Part shown: positions 1 through 11,215 of the stretch, one piece after another | Position numbering within the stretch: the stretch's first letter is position 1 | Layout of the letters: each line of letters begins with the position of its first letter | Origin: Fonsecaea monophora | Lineage: Eukaryota; Ascomycota; Eurotiomycetes; Chaetothyriales; Herpotrichiellaceae | Length of the DNA stretch: 64,000 nucleotides | Assembly: GCF_001642475.1 (NCBI RefSeq) | Contig: NW_019173971.1 | Coordinates: 206,039-270,038 of the forward strand | Reading direction: 5' to 3' | The notes under the pieces: generated by a model | Seen by the model: only the letters and a program-made list of their open reading frames with translations | Databases searched by the model: none | What the model was told of the DNA's origin: nothing | Position numbers and translations under genes: made by a program

Positions 1-811
1 GGAAGTGGCCTCCTTGACTGGAAATCTGATAGGAGGTGGCGTGGACACAACGACCACGTCGACAATCTCCTTTATCTTTGCCATGTGCCTCTTTCCGGAG
101 GTTCAGCGCAAAGCGCAGGAAGAGCTTGACCGAGTCCTTCCGGAGAGAGATCGCTTCCCTACCTGGACAGAGGAGAATCAGCTCCCGTATCTTGACGCCA
201 TTATCACCGAGAACTTCAGGTGGCGATCGGCCATTGTCCTAGGCGGGCCTCCGCATGCGCCCATCAAAGACGACGTCTATAACGGCTACTTGATACCCAA
301 GGGAACCACCCTGATTGGAAACCTATGGGCCATCCACCGCAATCCGAGAGACTACCCGAGCCCGGATGAGTTTCGTCCAGAGAGATGGCTGAACGAGGAT
401 GAACGCCGACCGAATCCTACAAAGCGAGGCATCTTCACGTTCGGCTGGGGAAGACGCGCCTGCAGCGGCCAGCCCATGGCCGAGCAGGGCATTTGGTTCA
501 CGTGCGCGGAGCTACTGTGGGCTTTCAAGATGAGGGCCATTGATGAACATGTAAGCATTTTCAGATCCTGTCATGCCATGCCCGACACTGCTAACATGTA
601 CCAGGGAAACGATGTCAAACTAGATCCGTTCGCCTACGACGATCGATCCACGTCGCGTCCATTGCCTTTCCGAGTCGAATTCAAACCGCGATTCCGCGGC
701 GTCGAGGACATTATAAGATCCGAAGCGAAGAGAGCACTCGCAGAGCTCGAGATGTACAACGGGGAGACTGCTGTGACGATGGACAACGCGGAACAATTCC
801 TCAAGCAATAA
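1..811 (+). CDS. Cytochrome P450, C-terminal part (cut by window edge)
   Basis: Haem-thiolate monooxygenase; only the part from the I-helix onward is present, because the gene runs off the left edge. Visible in order: the I-helix oxygen-activation motif GGGVDTT, the K-helix ExxR as ENFR, the PERW meander and the Cys-ligand loop FGWGRRACSG. A 54-nt GT...AG intron (551-604, branch CTAAC) separates exons 1-550 and 605-811. It is a multiple of three without a stop, so retention would only insert 18 residues. After the intron comes an unusually long tail of about 70 residues ending at TAA 809-811. The protein aligns throughout with the P450 at 32514-34343, including the intron position and the tail, so the two are paralogues. 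Substrate unknown; hydroxylation of an aromatic or lipophilic compound is inferred from the neighbours. Confidence 0.93.
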   Translation, partial: EVASLTGNLIGGGVDTTTTSTISFIFAMCLFPEVQRKAQEELDRVLPERDRFPTWTEENQLPYLDAIITENFRWRSAIVLGGPPHAPIKDDVYNGYLIPKGTTLIGNLWAIHRNPRDYPSPDEFRPERWLNEDERRPNPTKRGIFTFGWGRRACSGQPMAEQGIWFTCAELLWAFKMRAIDEHVSIFRSCHAMPDTANMYQGNDVKLDPFAYDDRSTSRPLPFRVEFKPRFRGVEDIIRSEAKRALAELEMYNGETAVTMDNAEQFLKQ

Positions 812-907
812 TAGCTTCGCGGATCAGGTCCTTTTTTTAATCGGGACCTGGAATCTCTTTGTTAAATATATGCCACGCGCCTTGAAATCTCCTCTCAACT
901 TGGGAAA

Positions 908-1673
908 CTATTCCCGTGCCCACGGGACCTGTGATGTAGGGATGGGCGACTTCTTTCCCGATTCAAAGTACGCCGACACCTCGTCGATGAATTGACGTCT
1001 CCTTCTCGATCCCGTTGCCAGCATGGCTAGAGTGGCACGTTAAATCTTGCCTTTCACGCGGGTTGTTCCACGCTTTGAGATGGGAAGGGAAAGGGGGTTC
1101 TACTACTCACCAGGATTGACGTCGCTCGTGTATTCACCGTCCATGACTAAGAGTGTGTAGCCCTTGCAAAATCCGTAAGTGATGGGGAAGAGCCGGATGG
1201 TGGTGACGACGCCGATGTATTCGAGAGGCAGCTTTGACCAGTTTGTGCTGAACTTGATCATGTAGTCGAGGTGCTGTATGGATTTCCACGTCAATCAGTC
1301 AATCAATTAATCGATCACCACTGCGTAGAACCTTGACGAACAGCTCCCCCCACACACACACCCTCCTCACAGAGGATGAAGGTTTTGGGATCATATCAAG
1401 CCATAGAGAGAGAAAAACAAAAAGGGGGGGGGGGGTACTTTGCCATACATCCAACGCCTCAACTCGGCAAATGATTTCATGCTCGTCCTTGAAATCCCAC
1501 CGCACAAACTGCGTCTCCTCGCCCTTGTCGTCGTAGATCTTTTCCGCCTTTTTCAGACCCGAGTGGATGGGCTCCCACTGGTGGATTTTGGAGACGAGAG
1601 CCCAGACGTCGTGGACGGGGGCTTTAATGACGCCGGACTCCTTCACGTAGGCCGCGAGGGGAAGGAAGCTCAT
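908..1673 (-). CDS. SRPBCC / polyketide-cyclase-like small-ligand-fold protein
   Basis: Three exons give 168 aa: 1673-1449, 1273-1111 and 1026-908. The junctions are a GTATGG donor with an acceptor at ATACAG, and a GTGAGT donor with acceptor CTCTAG; the frames join exactly and end at TAG. The N-terminal part (VIKAPVHDVWALVSKIHQW) is the opening strand and helix of the Bet v1/START-like SRPBCC fold, which binds hydrophobic ligands in a deep pocket and in some families acts as a cyclase or dehydratase. The C-terminal half keeps the long terminal helix (FIDEVSAYF). The first intron (175 nt) holds a run of 12 G on the plus strand at 1424-1435, where assembly length errors are likely. It is divergent from the amidohydrolase at 2067. 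Catalysis versus simple binding cannot be told from the sequence. Confidence 0.8.
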
Positions 1674-2066
1674 CTTGGCCAGTACTGAACAAAAAGGGGA
1701 TTTGTGCGTGTGAGACGCCTTGGTCGGTATTGTCGTTGATGGTGGCTTCTTGTTGACGGCTACATGGTTCCCGATGGTAGTACGAGGTATATTGTCCTGG
1801 TATTTGATCGTGTGTAGCGTTCGGTGCTTTTCCCGAGCTCTCGGGGCGTGGCAGGGCGATCTCCAAGTCCCAACTAGGCTGCTAGGCAACTCTGTATACT
1901 GAAGGCGGACCTCGCGGAGAACTGGCTCGGCAGGTCTCGGGTTTGTCATTATCTGTTTCTCAAAGTCAAATGGTCGCTATGACCAAGAAAGAACCGGTGA
2001 AGCGGCAGAGAGGCAGGACACCGACGTCAAACACGGAATGCTCCAAGGGGGGTTGATGGAACTATT
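1674..2066. other. Intergenic, divergent promoter region
   Basis: The 393 nt between the start codons of the SRPBCC gene (minus) and the amidohydrolase (plus) should hold both promoters. I see no further gene. Open frames on the minus strand extend the SRPBCC reading frame upstream but lack family similarity. Confidence 0.5.
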
Positions 2067-3092
2067 ATGGACGAAATGTCTCTGCCACCGCTGATTACGC
2101 TCGAGGAGCATTTCGTCTCCTCTCACCTGCTGTCTCATCTCTCCGAAATCTACTCGGAACAGCTGAAGCACCTCCCAGATGTAGCGTCCAAGCTGTTGGA
2201 CGTGGGCGACATCCGGCTGCGGGACATGGACACGAATGGCATCTCCTTGCAGATTGTCTCCCATGGCCCCGGCCCAAGTACTCTGCCGCTGGCACCGTGC
2301 CGACAGGCCAACGACCAGCTCAGCGAGGCCGTGAAGAAACATCCCACGCGATTCGCAGGGTTCGCCGTCTTGCCCATGGCTACTCCCGAAGATGCAGCCG
2401 GCGAGCTCCGCAGGTGTGTCGAGGAGCTGGGATTCGTGGGCGCCCTGATCGACAACCACGTCCATGGCAAATACTACGACGCGCGCGAGTTCTGGCCTGT
2501 CTTCGAGACGGCATCGGAGCTGGACGTGCCCATATACCTCCACCCCATCTACCCTACAGAACAGCAGCAGCAGTTGATCTACCAGGGCAACTACAGCATC
2601 GGGGCCGAACGCGGCATGGGCTCCAGCAGTTTCGGCTGGCACCAGGACTGCGGGCTGCACGTGCTGAAGCTCTTCGCGTCGGGTTTATTCGACGCGTACC
2701 CCAAGCTCAAGATCATCATCGGGCATTTTGGGGAGATGCTCCCATTCATGCTGGAGCGCGTCGAGAAGCTCTGCGTCCGCTGGGGCGAGCGACGGCGGGG
2801 TTGGCGACAAGTCTGGGACGAGAACATCTGGGTCACGACCAGCGGTGTGTGGAGTCTGGCGCCCCTGGCATGTCTTTTGCGGAACACCGCTGTCGACAGA
2901 ATCCTGTATAGCGTGGACTATCCCTTTGAGAAGAATGAGAATGGGCTGAAGTGGATCAAGGAGTTGCAGGAGAGCGGTATGGTTACGCCGGAACAGCTCG
3001 AGATGATAGCATTCCGGAACGCGGAGCAATTGCTGCGCGTCAAGGCCGGGAGGAAGGTCACGACAGCGACAGAGAGCGCTATGTCTCAATGA
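2067..3092 (+). CDS. Amidohydrolase-2 family enzyme (dihydroxybenzoate/resorcylate decarboxylase-like)
   Basis: Single-exon protein of 341 aa in the TIM-barrel metal-dependent hydrolase family that includes 2,3-dihydroxybenzoate and gamma-resorcylate decarboxylases and ACMSD. The N-terminal LITLEEHF carries the E-x-H metal pair typical of this group. Later landmarks are LIDNHVHGKYYD, YLHPIYPT, the IIGHFGEMLPFM histidine and the C-terminal SVDYPFE aspartate. Length matches the family. The first ATG (2067) is used; an in-frame ATG at 2076 would remove three residues. Expected reaction: cofactor-free, metal-assisted decarboxylation of a hydroxylated aromatic acid, or hydrolysis of a related bond. 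Its place beside oxygenases and ring-cleavage genes supports an aromatic substrate (inference). Confidence 0.88.
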   Translation: MDEMSLPPLITLEEHFVSSHLLSHLSEIYSEQLKHLPDVASKLLDVGDIRLRDMDTNGISLQIVSHGPGPSTLPLAPCRQANDQLSEAVKKHPTRFAGFAVLPMATPEDAAGELRRCVEELGFVGALIDNHVHGKYYDAREFWPVFETASELDVPIYLHPIYPTEQQQQLIYQGNYSIGAERGMGSSSFGWHQDCGLHVLKLFASGLFDAYPKLKIIIGHFGEMLPFMLERVEKLCVRWGERRRGWRQVWDENIWVTTSGVWSLAPLACLLRNTAVDRILYSVDYPFEKNENGLKWIKELQESGMVTPEQLEMIAFRNAEQLLRVKAGRKVTTATESAMSQ

Positions 3093-3509
3093 GCCTTTAG
3101 GAGTAGATGCTGGAGGTGAGAAGAACCCCGGTCTGGCTGTAATTGATTCCTTGGATGGCTCCCACCCTGAATAGTACCTGCTGTGGCAGCCTGAATAGAG
3201 AAAAGCGATTCCAGGTGGATTCCCTCGGCGCACGTAGCTTCTCGAGCTCGTACATTCGGCGTCCAGGCCTGCCGGTCGCTATAGGTCCCCAGAGCCGGAG
3301 GTATCGATCCGGCATTATGTGAGGAAGACGGAGTATTTCGGACATGAGGCCATCCCAAGCCCTGTCCATGCGAGGCGCTGTTGTGATTTGTCGCATTAAA
3401 TACTTGATACATGGGCCATGTATATAAAAGCCACATATTGCGTGCACCTGAATTCCATTCTTAACTTGTCTGATACTCGCCTACGATTACTTTTAAGCCT
3501 ATCGACAAC
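3093..3509. other. Intergenic, promoter of the beta-lactamase-like gene
   Basis: No gene is visible here. The stretch ends with a TATA-like element and the leader of the gene starting at 3510. Confidence 0.5.
3421..3430 (+). promoter_or_regulatory. TATA-like element
   Basis: TATATAAAAG lies 80 nt upstream of the ATG at 3510, a usual spacing for a fungal core promoter. Confidence 0.5.
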
Positions 3510-4849
3510 ATGAGTACGTTTCAGAGCAGCCTCGAGGCTAGGATCGCCGAAGGTCCCAAAGGCATCTTGTCTGCCGTGGTAGTGGGATTCGGTCGAGATG
3601 GAAAAGGTAAATGGTGGCCTTTGCAAGTTCCAAGCGACAAGAAACCTGAGCTCACAGACTCTCTAGATGTGGTGATGCGCTACGAGAAGAGCGCGGGTCG
3701 ACAGAGCTGGAGTTCGGATACACCAGCGTCTCTGGACAGTACCTTCTGGGCGTTCTCTTGCACGAAGCTCCTCACCACCATTGCCGCTCTGCAATGCGTC
3801 GAGCGAGGCTTGGTGACGCTGGACACCGAAGTGGCGACCATCCTGCCGGAGCTCAAGGACCCTCAGATCGTCGTCCCGGACGGAGACTCGTTCACGCTCA
3901 AGCCCGCAACGGCCAAAATCACGCTGAGACACCTGCTCTCACACACCAGTGGGCTGAACTACGACGCCATGAACCCGTTGACGATCGCGTGGAGAAAGTC
4001 CCGAGGCGAGGCGCCCCTCGTCTTCAGTGGCCGCGTCAAGGACTCGTACTCGACGCCGCTGCTCTTCGAGCCCGGCGAGGGCTGGGTCTACGGAGGCTCC
4101 ATCGACTGGGCCGGTATCCTGGTCGAGAGGCTCAACGGCAACGTCAAGCTCGGCGAGTACGTGGAGACGAACATCTTCAAGCCGCTGGGGATGAAATCTT
4201 CCACCTTCGACATCAAGAGCCGGCCGGACATCCAGGACAAGTTGCTGGAGATGAGCTACCGGGGCAGCGACGGCCTCCTGGTCCCCTCCACGTCGCCCTA
4301 TACCGGCTCCTCCGCCGAGCATAGCGGAGGGATGGGCCTTGTGACGAGCGTGGCGGACTTTGCTGCTGTACTGATGGATCTGATCAGGGAGACGCCGATC
4401 CTCCTCAAGAGCGAGACTGTTGAGCTGATGTTCAAGCCTCAGTTTCCCGTCGGGAGTGCTCAGCACAAGGGACTCCTTTCTCAAGATGTAAGATATGCCC
4501 TTTTCCCCTTTAGAGACCTTGCGTATTCGCCTTCGACAGGTTCACTAACGATAATGACTAGTCCCTACACAAGCAACTCACGGGGATCGAAAGTGGCGAT
4601 GCTTCCACTCCCATCAGCTTCGGCCTGGGCGGCCTGATCACGTTGGAAAAGGTGCCCAACCTCCCCAAAGGCACGCTAACATGGAACGGCATGCCCAATA
4701 TTGGGTGGTACGTCAACCGCGGTCTGGGTCAGGGAGGCTTGTTCGTCACCCAGATCTTGCCGGCAGGAGACGAGATCAGTGTGCAATTACTGGGCCAGTT
4801 GGAGAGAGATGCGTGGAAGGCCTACTACGCGCACCATGGCGGCGAGTAG
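3510..4849 (+). CDS. Beta-lactamase-fold serine hydrolase / transesterase (LovD-like)
   Basis: Two exons, 3510-4487 and 4562-4849, give 421 aa. The intron has donor GTAAGA, a CTAAC branch and acceptor ACTAG. The class C beta-lactamase SxxK motif is SCTK, Ser83 and Lys86, and a candidate second-motif tyrosine is Tyr194 in GWVYGGSIDW; spacing and length match the LovD/EstB group of fungal acyl transferases and esterases. HTSGLNYD and HSGGMGLV are further family landmarks. Expected chemistry is acyl transfer or ester hydrolysis through an acyl-serine intermediate. LovD-type enzymes normally serve polyketide pathways, but no polyketide synthase is present here, so hydrolysis of an ester or lactone intermediate is the safer reading. 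Reading through the intron would replace the true C-terminus by a short unrelated tail. Confidence 0.88.
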
Positions 4850-4891
4850 AATGCCATTAGATACACAACTACCCATAGTAGAAAGACCGTG

Positions 4892-5369
4892 TTATATGGA
4901 CGGTCTCGCAGGCCTCCAGAACGGATAGACTTGCAATTTCTCCCAGTCCCAGACTTTCCCAGTAACTAGAACGTCGCGCTTAAGCCGTTCCAAAATCTCC
5001 TCCTTGCTCTCTGCGTATGCGAGCATACAGCTCCCCGCCATGGACATGGGTTTCCCAGCCAAAGCAGGCTCATCCAGGAGAGCGCCTGTGGTTCCGTTTT
5101 GATTGTTCCAGATCAGCAAACTTCCAGGGCGGAAGGAATCAAATTCCAACGCGGCGCGGATAGACGTATGTACATACCTCCAAACACCCAGAACCCAGCA
5201 GGATCGTTCTTGCGGTCCTCGCCGTGTTTACTGGAATGGTCAGCGAGAAGGTATTTTGGAGACTGAAAGGTCTTACTCACGGGAGGAGTTCTCTTCTTCG
5301 ATCCGCAGTATCGGGCAGGTCGTGGACGACGATCAGCCATTCCGACTTTTGGGGAGGTGCTGTCGCCAT
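4892..5369 (-). CDS. YCII-domain protein (dimeric alpha/beta barrel)
   Basis: Three exons, 5369-5281, 5230-5178 and 5085-4892, give 111 aa with perfect phase continuity (donors GTGAGT and GTATGT, acceptors TTCCAG and CCACAG). The protein has the features of fungal YCII-related proteins: N-terminal EWLIVVHDLPD, a central GFWVFGGALLDEP segment, SCMLAYAESKEEILERLK and the closing VWDWEKLQVYPF. The fold is that of muconolactone isomerase and EthD-like proteins. Fungal members often sit in aromatic-catabolism or secondary-metabolism clusters as small isomerases, cyclases or dehydratases, but the reaction of this one is not determined. None of the three exons alone exceeds 70 codons, so the gene is easy to miss. 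It is tail to tail with the beta-lactamase gene, 42 nt apart. Confidence 0.87.
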
Positions 5370-6641
5370 TGTTCTTGCACGGGTTGTAGGGATATACCCA
5401 GTTGAAGTGTACAGGTGATGATGATGAAGATGTGTATATAGACCGCGTATGAGTCGCATATAGTTCCTTATGGACTAGCAGCTGTATGGTTGTGAGGGTT
5501 GTGCAGTATGAATGTCGGGTTCCTTGTTGCCCTTCAGCCTCTGTCTGACCGGGTCCTGGATGTGTTGCCGATGCAAGGCTGAACAGGGGTTCACTAGGCC
5601 ATGCCTCGTACCCGCGCAGTCAACGCCATCCGCTATTGCCATTGGTCAAGATCCTGTTCACACCCTCTTTTCAGCACTGACAGTCTCCACAAACGCGGCC
5701 TCGCAATTCATCGGCCGAAAAACCCGAAGTGATCACAAGTCCTAGATGGCACTGACTTGGCTGCTGTGGCGGATCCGACTTGGTAGAGATCCAACCCAGA
5801 GTCCATGGTGATATAACAATTGTTCACTCGGGAATGTACTCAGGTCAGGAGGCTGTGTGGTATTCTGTGCGTAAATCGTTTGTGAAGGATTGAGTGGCAT
5901 CGTGGAGGGGAAGGGCATTTGTGGTATCCATCGCCCCGGGCTCAGATGTGCTCATGCCAGATGATTGTGCCCGGTAGATGCCGTACATTCAATGTTGGGA
6001 ATAATTCGTCCACAGTCCATCGCTCGAGGCTATCGATAGGACTCTGTGTCAAGCTTGATATGGGAGGCGAAAACATTTGCCGTCGTTCCAGTATCCGAGT
6101 GTATCAAAGCTTGTCAATGGGTGGGCACGGATAAGGTCTCGTAGATTTTCAAGACACTGGCCATCCGTCGTTGAGCCATTTGCAATTGTGGGTGTGTCGT
6201 CGATAAGTCTAGGCCTAGCCACTGGTTCAGGGCCCAAGCACCCAAGAAGAAGGTGGAGGAGGGAAACTCTAGTTACCCCGCTCCACGCCAATACGCCAAT
6301 GCTGCCTGCGCCCCGTGCCCCTGCGGTCGTGTGTGCGAAGCATCCTAGGCACTCTCAACCTCCCAAGCCTCCCCTGCGCCAATCTACGTTCGCCCTCAAC
6401 TCTCTCATTTCGACGTCAGCCAAAATATGTTCTGAGTACCTAAACTACTACGTCCACCTGCAATACGGTGCTCATTCCACATCCCATCACAATTGGCGCT
6501 GCATTTGATATTGCCGCCCCCCAACTCAGGCCACGATTGTTTCACGTCCTCTCAAATCCTCCCAGACCTCGTCCCGCATGGTATGACACCCGGGGCTACT
6601 CCGCCAAACAGCGTTGACAGCTAGCCGTTCCTTGGGCCATA
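5370..6641. other. Intergenic, divergent promoter region of YCII gene and regulator 1
   Basis: About 1.27 kb without a convincing gene; open frames here are short and show no family features. It must hold the promoters of both flanking genes. A TCGGCCGA palindrome lies at 5711-5718, extended to GGCCGAAA at 5713-5720, which matches one arm of the dyad in the 16.7 kb divergent promoter. Confidence 0.5.
5434..5440 (-). promoter_or_regulatory. TATA-like element of the YCII gene
   Basis: TATATAC on the minus strand, about 65 nt upstream of the YCII start codon at 5369. Confidence 0.4.
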
Positions 6642-9255
6642 ATGGGCTCTCGAGATCCTTCACCTGCAGAACTGCAACTGCACCCCCAGGCCGGCAGCAC
6701 CACCACGAACCAGGACAGCGAACGTCCCTCTGCACAACCACAACACCCTCAACAGGAACCTGGCCAAGAAGAGGATGAGCCTCAGACAGGACCAAAAGAT
6801 GCCATCCAACCTCGGGTGTGTGTGACATGTCGCCGTCGCAAGGTCAAATGCGACAAGAGGCAACCCTGTCAAAACTGTGTCAAGACTCGCACCGAATGTG
6901 TGTTTCCATTCAAAAAGTCGGCCGTGGAGCGCCAGACTGCTGCCGATGCTGAACTGTTGCATGAGTTGAGGAGACTGGAGCCATTGTTCCAATCTCTGGT
7001 ATCCAAAATCAACGACGATGGTGCTGGTGCCGTGGAACGATCCCTCCAGGCCATCACCAGCGCTGCCATGGAGGCTGCTGCTCCTCCTCCTCTTCCTCAT
7101 CCTCCCCCGCCTCCTGTCATTGTAGAGCAGCCCATCCCTCGCGCCATTGCGCATCCTATCGAGCCACCAGCAAACAGCCCCATGATTCTGGATTTGCCAA
7201 GTCTGCACGGCTCGCCTATGACCATTAACTCAATGTCCGGGTCGGAAACTACCCCGTGGAGCCCCTACGGCACGACTGTTGGTAAGCTGGTCAAGGATTC
7301 GGGGAGGCATCGCTATATCAGCGGTTTGTTTTGGGACTCTCTACATACAGAGGTGAGTGTACTGAGCCGGTCATGATTTGTGCTCACCCAAATTCGCAGG
7401 ACGACGATAGCTTGTCCGACTCTGCATCCGATACATCTGATGATCCGGCGGCGGACGATTTGGTCGATGACCAGCTCTATCTTGGTCACGCCCCCACGGG
7501 GAGAAGTGATCTTCGGTCACGACATCCACCGCAACAACATCGCTTTCGGGCGTGGCAACTGTTCCAAGAAAACGTTCAACCTTTGGCCCCAATATTGCAT
7601 CTTCCCACTGTTGGACCATTGGTCGTGGAGGCGCTGAAATCTGCAGACGAGCGTCCCCTTCCACCTCGCATCGAACCGTTGATTTTTGTCATTTACTATG
7701 CCGCCGTCACCAGTCTGACCCCAGAGGCGACCCGGCAGGAATTCGACGCTGATCAGGCCATCCTATTGAAGAGGTACCGTGTTGGCCTCCAGGGTGCCCT
7801 TTCACGCGCCAAACTACTGGATACCGACGAGATCCTCGTCTTGCAAGCTTTTGTTTTGTTCTTGATCATTCTGAGACCACACGATCCCAGCCTTTCCTGG
7901 AATCTCACGGGGTTGGCGGTGCGTCTGGCTCAATCGAGAGGCATGCATCGAGACGGGAGCTTCCTCAAGCTTTCAAAGTTTGATTCAGAAATGAGGCGAA
8001 GAGTGTGGTGGCACATCTGTCTACTGGATGCTGCCTCATCTGAAGATCACGCCTGTACGCCCACCACGTAAGTAACCCCATACAGACCCTCGGAGGGGTA
8101 CTCCGGTCTAACAAACTTTGGCCATATAGTCTGGAAATCAGTAGTTTCGATGCCGCACTGCCTTGCCGGGTCAACGACTGCGACTTGTTCCCAGACATGA
8201 CAGAGTACCCTCCTGAACGTGAAGGATTTGTGGATTCTTGCTTCGCCAATGCCCGCTATCGATTTGCGGACATTTGGCGGACTGTAATTGACAAACGACG
8301 CCCCGCTGGTGCGGACGGTAAAAGCTTTGCATCAATGACCATGCCAGAGAAGGTGAGCTGGGTGGAGGACCAGCGGCAAAAGCTAGAGAACGAGTTTCTT
8401 CATTCCACCCCCAACGACCATCCTCTGCAATGGGTAAGATCAAGTGCCCAATCTGTAATGCGACCACGAGCTGAAAACCTCCAGGTCACCGGGACTATCG
8501 TGAAGCTTCTGATCTGCAACCTTCGCCTTTTTGTTTATAACCCGCTGTCGCAAAACAACTTGCTGACCGAGGAGGAAAGAATCACGGCTTTTGTGGAGGC
8601 TGTTGCAGCCTTGGAACATTCCTACAGCCTCAGAACCGACCCGAGAGCTCGCAAATGGGCATGGTTGCTCAGTTGCTATCACGAGTGGTTTGCTTTGGCC
8701 GTGGCATTGGCCGAAATGTGCTCTTACCCTTTGAGAGACCACGTCGAGAGAGCTTGGCGAATTGTGGAACAAAGTGTAGTTCTCAGGTGGAACTCGTCGC
8801 GAGACCACAGGCGCGCTCATCAATGGCGCTCCATCATCAAATCCCTAGACAAGGCCAGGGCAGAGAGGAAAAAGGCTCGAAAACGCCGCCGCTCAACCTC
8901 CTCTTCTCAGGCAATCACACGAACCGCCAAAATTGCAAAGTACGCCGCGCATCCCTCAATTGCGCCACCATCGGCCCAGAATGCTTTACAGGTGGCCCAC
9001 GGGTCAGATAGTACAGCACAGACATTGGTCCAGAGACCTGACTCAATCGGACTCGGGGATGTGGATATTCACGAGGGCGGCCCTTTTGGGACGTCCAACA
9101 TGCTTCACTTTGATGCTGACCTTCCCGATGACAGCCAGACAATGGATCCATTCCTGGGGACGGATTTCGATCCAAGTTTTCTCGACATGAGATCATTTGA
9201 GAATCTTCTACATACTCCTCAAGCGGCGGGGTCCCATTACCGCGATCCTGGCTAG
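6642..9255 (+). CDS. Zn2Cys6 transcription factor 1 (fungal_trans domain)
   Basis: Four exons, 6642-7352, 7400-8067, 8130-8433 and 8485-9255, give 817 aa. The binuclear zinc cluster is canonical C-x2-C-x6-C-x5-C-x2-C-x6-C at residues 60-86, followed by a Pro-rich linker, a Ser/Asp-rich stretch at the start of exon 2 and a middle homology region with LSWNLTGLAVRLAQSRGMHRD and RRRVWWHICLLDA. The third intron (8434-8484, 51 nt) has no stop and is a multiple of three; I removed it because the paralogue at 29.4-32.1 kb has an intron with in-frame stops at the same PLQW position. It should bind CGG half-sites as a dimer and control neighbouring catabolic genes (inference). Exon 3 is 304 nt in both paralogues. 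Confidence 0.92.
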
Positions 9256-9696
9256 AACTATATCTCTGGGGGAGTGAATGTCAGGGGTATTGTGGACGTC
9301 TCGATGCAGGACCAAAGGACCAAGATAGCTGTCTTACTCGTCTTCAGCAGCCCTCAGAATCGACCACTCTTGGCACGGATACAATCAACCTCCCATCAGC
9401 TCCGCCGCGGCGCTCCGAGTAGGAAGGGATTGCCATTTTACACAAACATTCCGCACAAGTCGCACGGTGGCTCACATATAACAGTGCGACGGCAGTGATT
9501 TGGTCACAGCGCCTTATGCTGGTGGTTGGTGTCTCAGAAGAAGATCTTTCAGCTTGTCGCGAAATGAAGGATAACATCAGCGCTACAGATCCGCCCTTGC
9601 TGGAGCCCTTTACGTTCGAACACACCTAGTCCCAGCGCGCGGCCGAGCAGGACAGCTGTATCCCTGGTCATAGCACCTCAATGGCAGCAAAGCGGT
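9256..9696. other. Intergenic, convergent 3' ends
   Basis: 3' regions of regulator 1 (plus) and the NmrA-like gene (minus). I see no gene or repeat. Confidence 0.5.
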
Positions 9697-10687
9697 TCAT
9701 TGACGAACGAATCTCGCCAAGTATTGGTCCAGTTCGGGTTCGGTCAATTCGGAGATGCCGAGTGCCTTGTTGTCGTTGTTCTCATACAGGCAACCGAAAT
9801 CCGGTGCAAAGGCCCCGCGGATTGCGTAGGCGTTGAACACCCGCAGGCTGAAAATGCCCTTGGCCGCTTCTTCTTGGACGTCTTGGACCAGCTGGGCCGA
9901 GTCGACTGAGATGGCAGTCCATTCCTTGCTTGGCTCGAGTTTCTTTGCGATTTCCAACAGACGTTTCTGGGAAATGGCAACCTCGCTAATCCGAACAGGT
10001 CGATTGCTGAACTTTTCAGGTTGCAGCAGGATCTGGACAACTGCATGGCTAATGGCCGACAAGGTTGAGGTGGAAAATTTGTGGGCGCCGCCGTCGTAGA
10101 TGCGAATTGTGTTGGTTTTGAAGTCGAGGATGGAACCGACTCGAAGACCAAAATCGAGGATCACGTTGTTGTATATATACGTGTATATCAATCGACTCTT
10201 GGATGCTGCTTCCTCCAGATATGCTTCCAGGGCCACTTTGCCCTTGTATATCGGAAACGCGGATATCTTTGTGTTTTTCAAATCTGCCCCAAATTCCGAA
10301 GGGATGAAATGCTTGACGCCAGCAGCCACTGCAGCGTCAATCAGATTGTGCTGGATGCGTGCCGTGTCTCCTTTGCCAATGGCCGAAACCACTGCGTCTT
10401 GGGCACGGAGGGCGTCGGTGAGGCTGTCGACCGAATCATAGTCGACTTGTTTGTACTTGACACGGTCATTTTCGACGTGGCCATTGCCATTGCTATGGAC
10501 TGAGCGAGTGAGAACTGTCACATCGAAGCGGCCAGACTCGGACAGCGCCTTCAAGATGGCTTGACCGACGAAGCCAGAGGCCTGTCAAAGTCAACACCCA
10601 CAGCATATTAGAACGAGGTCAGCCAGAATCACTCACCCCGCATAATGCCACAGTCTTGATTGTAGAGTCTGCCTTGTCAACGGCCAT
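9697..10687 (-). CDS. NmrA-like / isoflavone-reductase-type NAD(P)-binding protein
   Basis: Two exons, 10687-10637 and 10581-9697, give 311 aa. The short first exon encodes the start of the Rossmann fold; after splicing the dinucleotide loop reads CGASGFVGQAIL, a G-x2-G-x2-G motif at residues 17-23. VLTRS follows the second strand, and GVKHFIPSEFGAD is the signature of the PCBER/isoflavone reductase branch of atypical SDRs. Expected role: NADPH-dependent reduction of a small, often phenolic, substrate. A regulatory NmrA-type role is less likely because the PSEFG motif points to the enzyme branch. It is divergent from the P450 at 11216. Confidence 0.9.
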
Positions 10688-11215
10688 GGCGTACAATCGA
10701 AATATTGTGCTGGATTTGGATGCGGCGAAGTATTTTCATAGACACACCACTATAGCGGATGCACTTGGTGGAACATTGAAATGCGTGTACCTACATACTC
10801 ACAGCACAATCTCGTGAACCTCTCATGCACATCGTGGCCAGCCGGTGGTAGGTGGTGAACGGCCGCCTCGCCTGCATCGCCCCGAGAGACTCCGTATGGG
10901 GTTGGAACGGGGTTTGAGGGACGCTCGGGCAAATCTATCAGCAGCCCGAACCCCTCGAGTACGGGGCAGTTGGTAGTCCATGTCTGGGCCCCGTGCCGCC
11001 CGTCACGGTCCAGCAAAGGGCAAGAGGCAAGATAATTCGACCAGAGCTTTGTGTGAGGCGTCGTTCTCAACGTGTGTTCCTTGTCGAGGTACGTATGTAT
11101 TTCCCCTCCCTAAACCGCGAAAGAAATCGAATGGTGAATTGACTCTCTAGAATATCTCGTGTACGGATAGAGACCTGGTCTGAATCATTCTACAAGTTGT
11201 ATAGGAGACTCCACC
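10688..11215. other. Intergenic, divergent promoter region
   Basis: 528 nt between the NmrA-like gene (minus) and a P450 (plus). A 106-codon minus-strand open frame has no family features and is probably chance. I see nothing else. Confidence 0.5.

Noticed and set aside
1424..1435. Run of 12 G as a possible functional G-quadruplex element
   Set aside because: A single homopolymer inside an intron is more likely low complexity or an assembly artefact than a regulatory structure.
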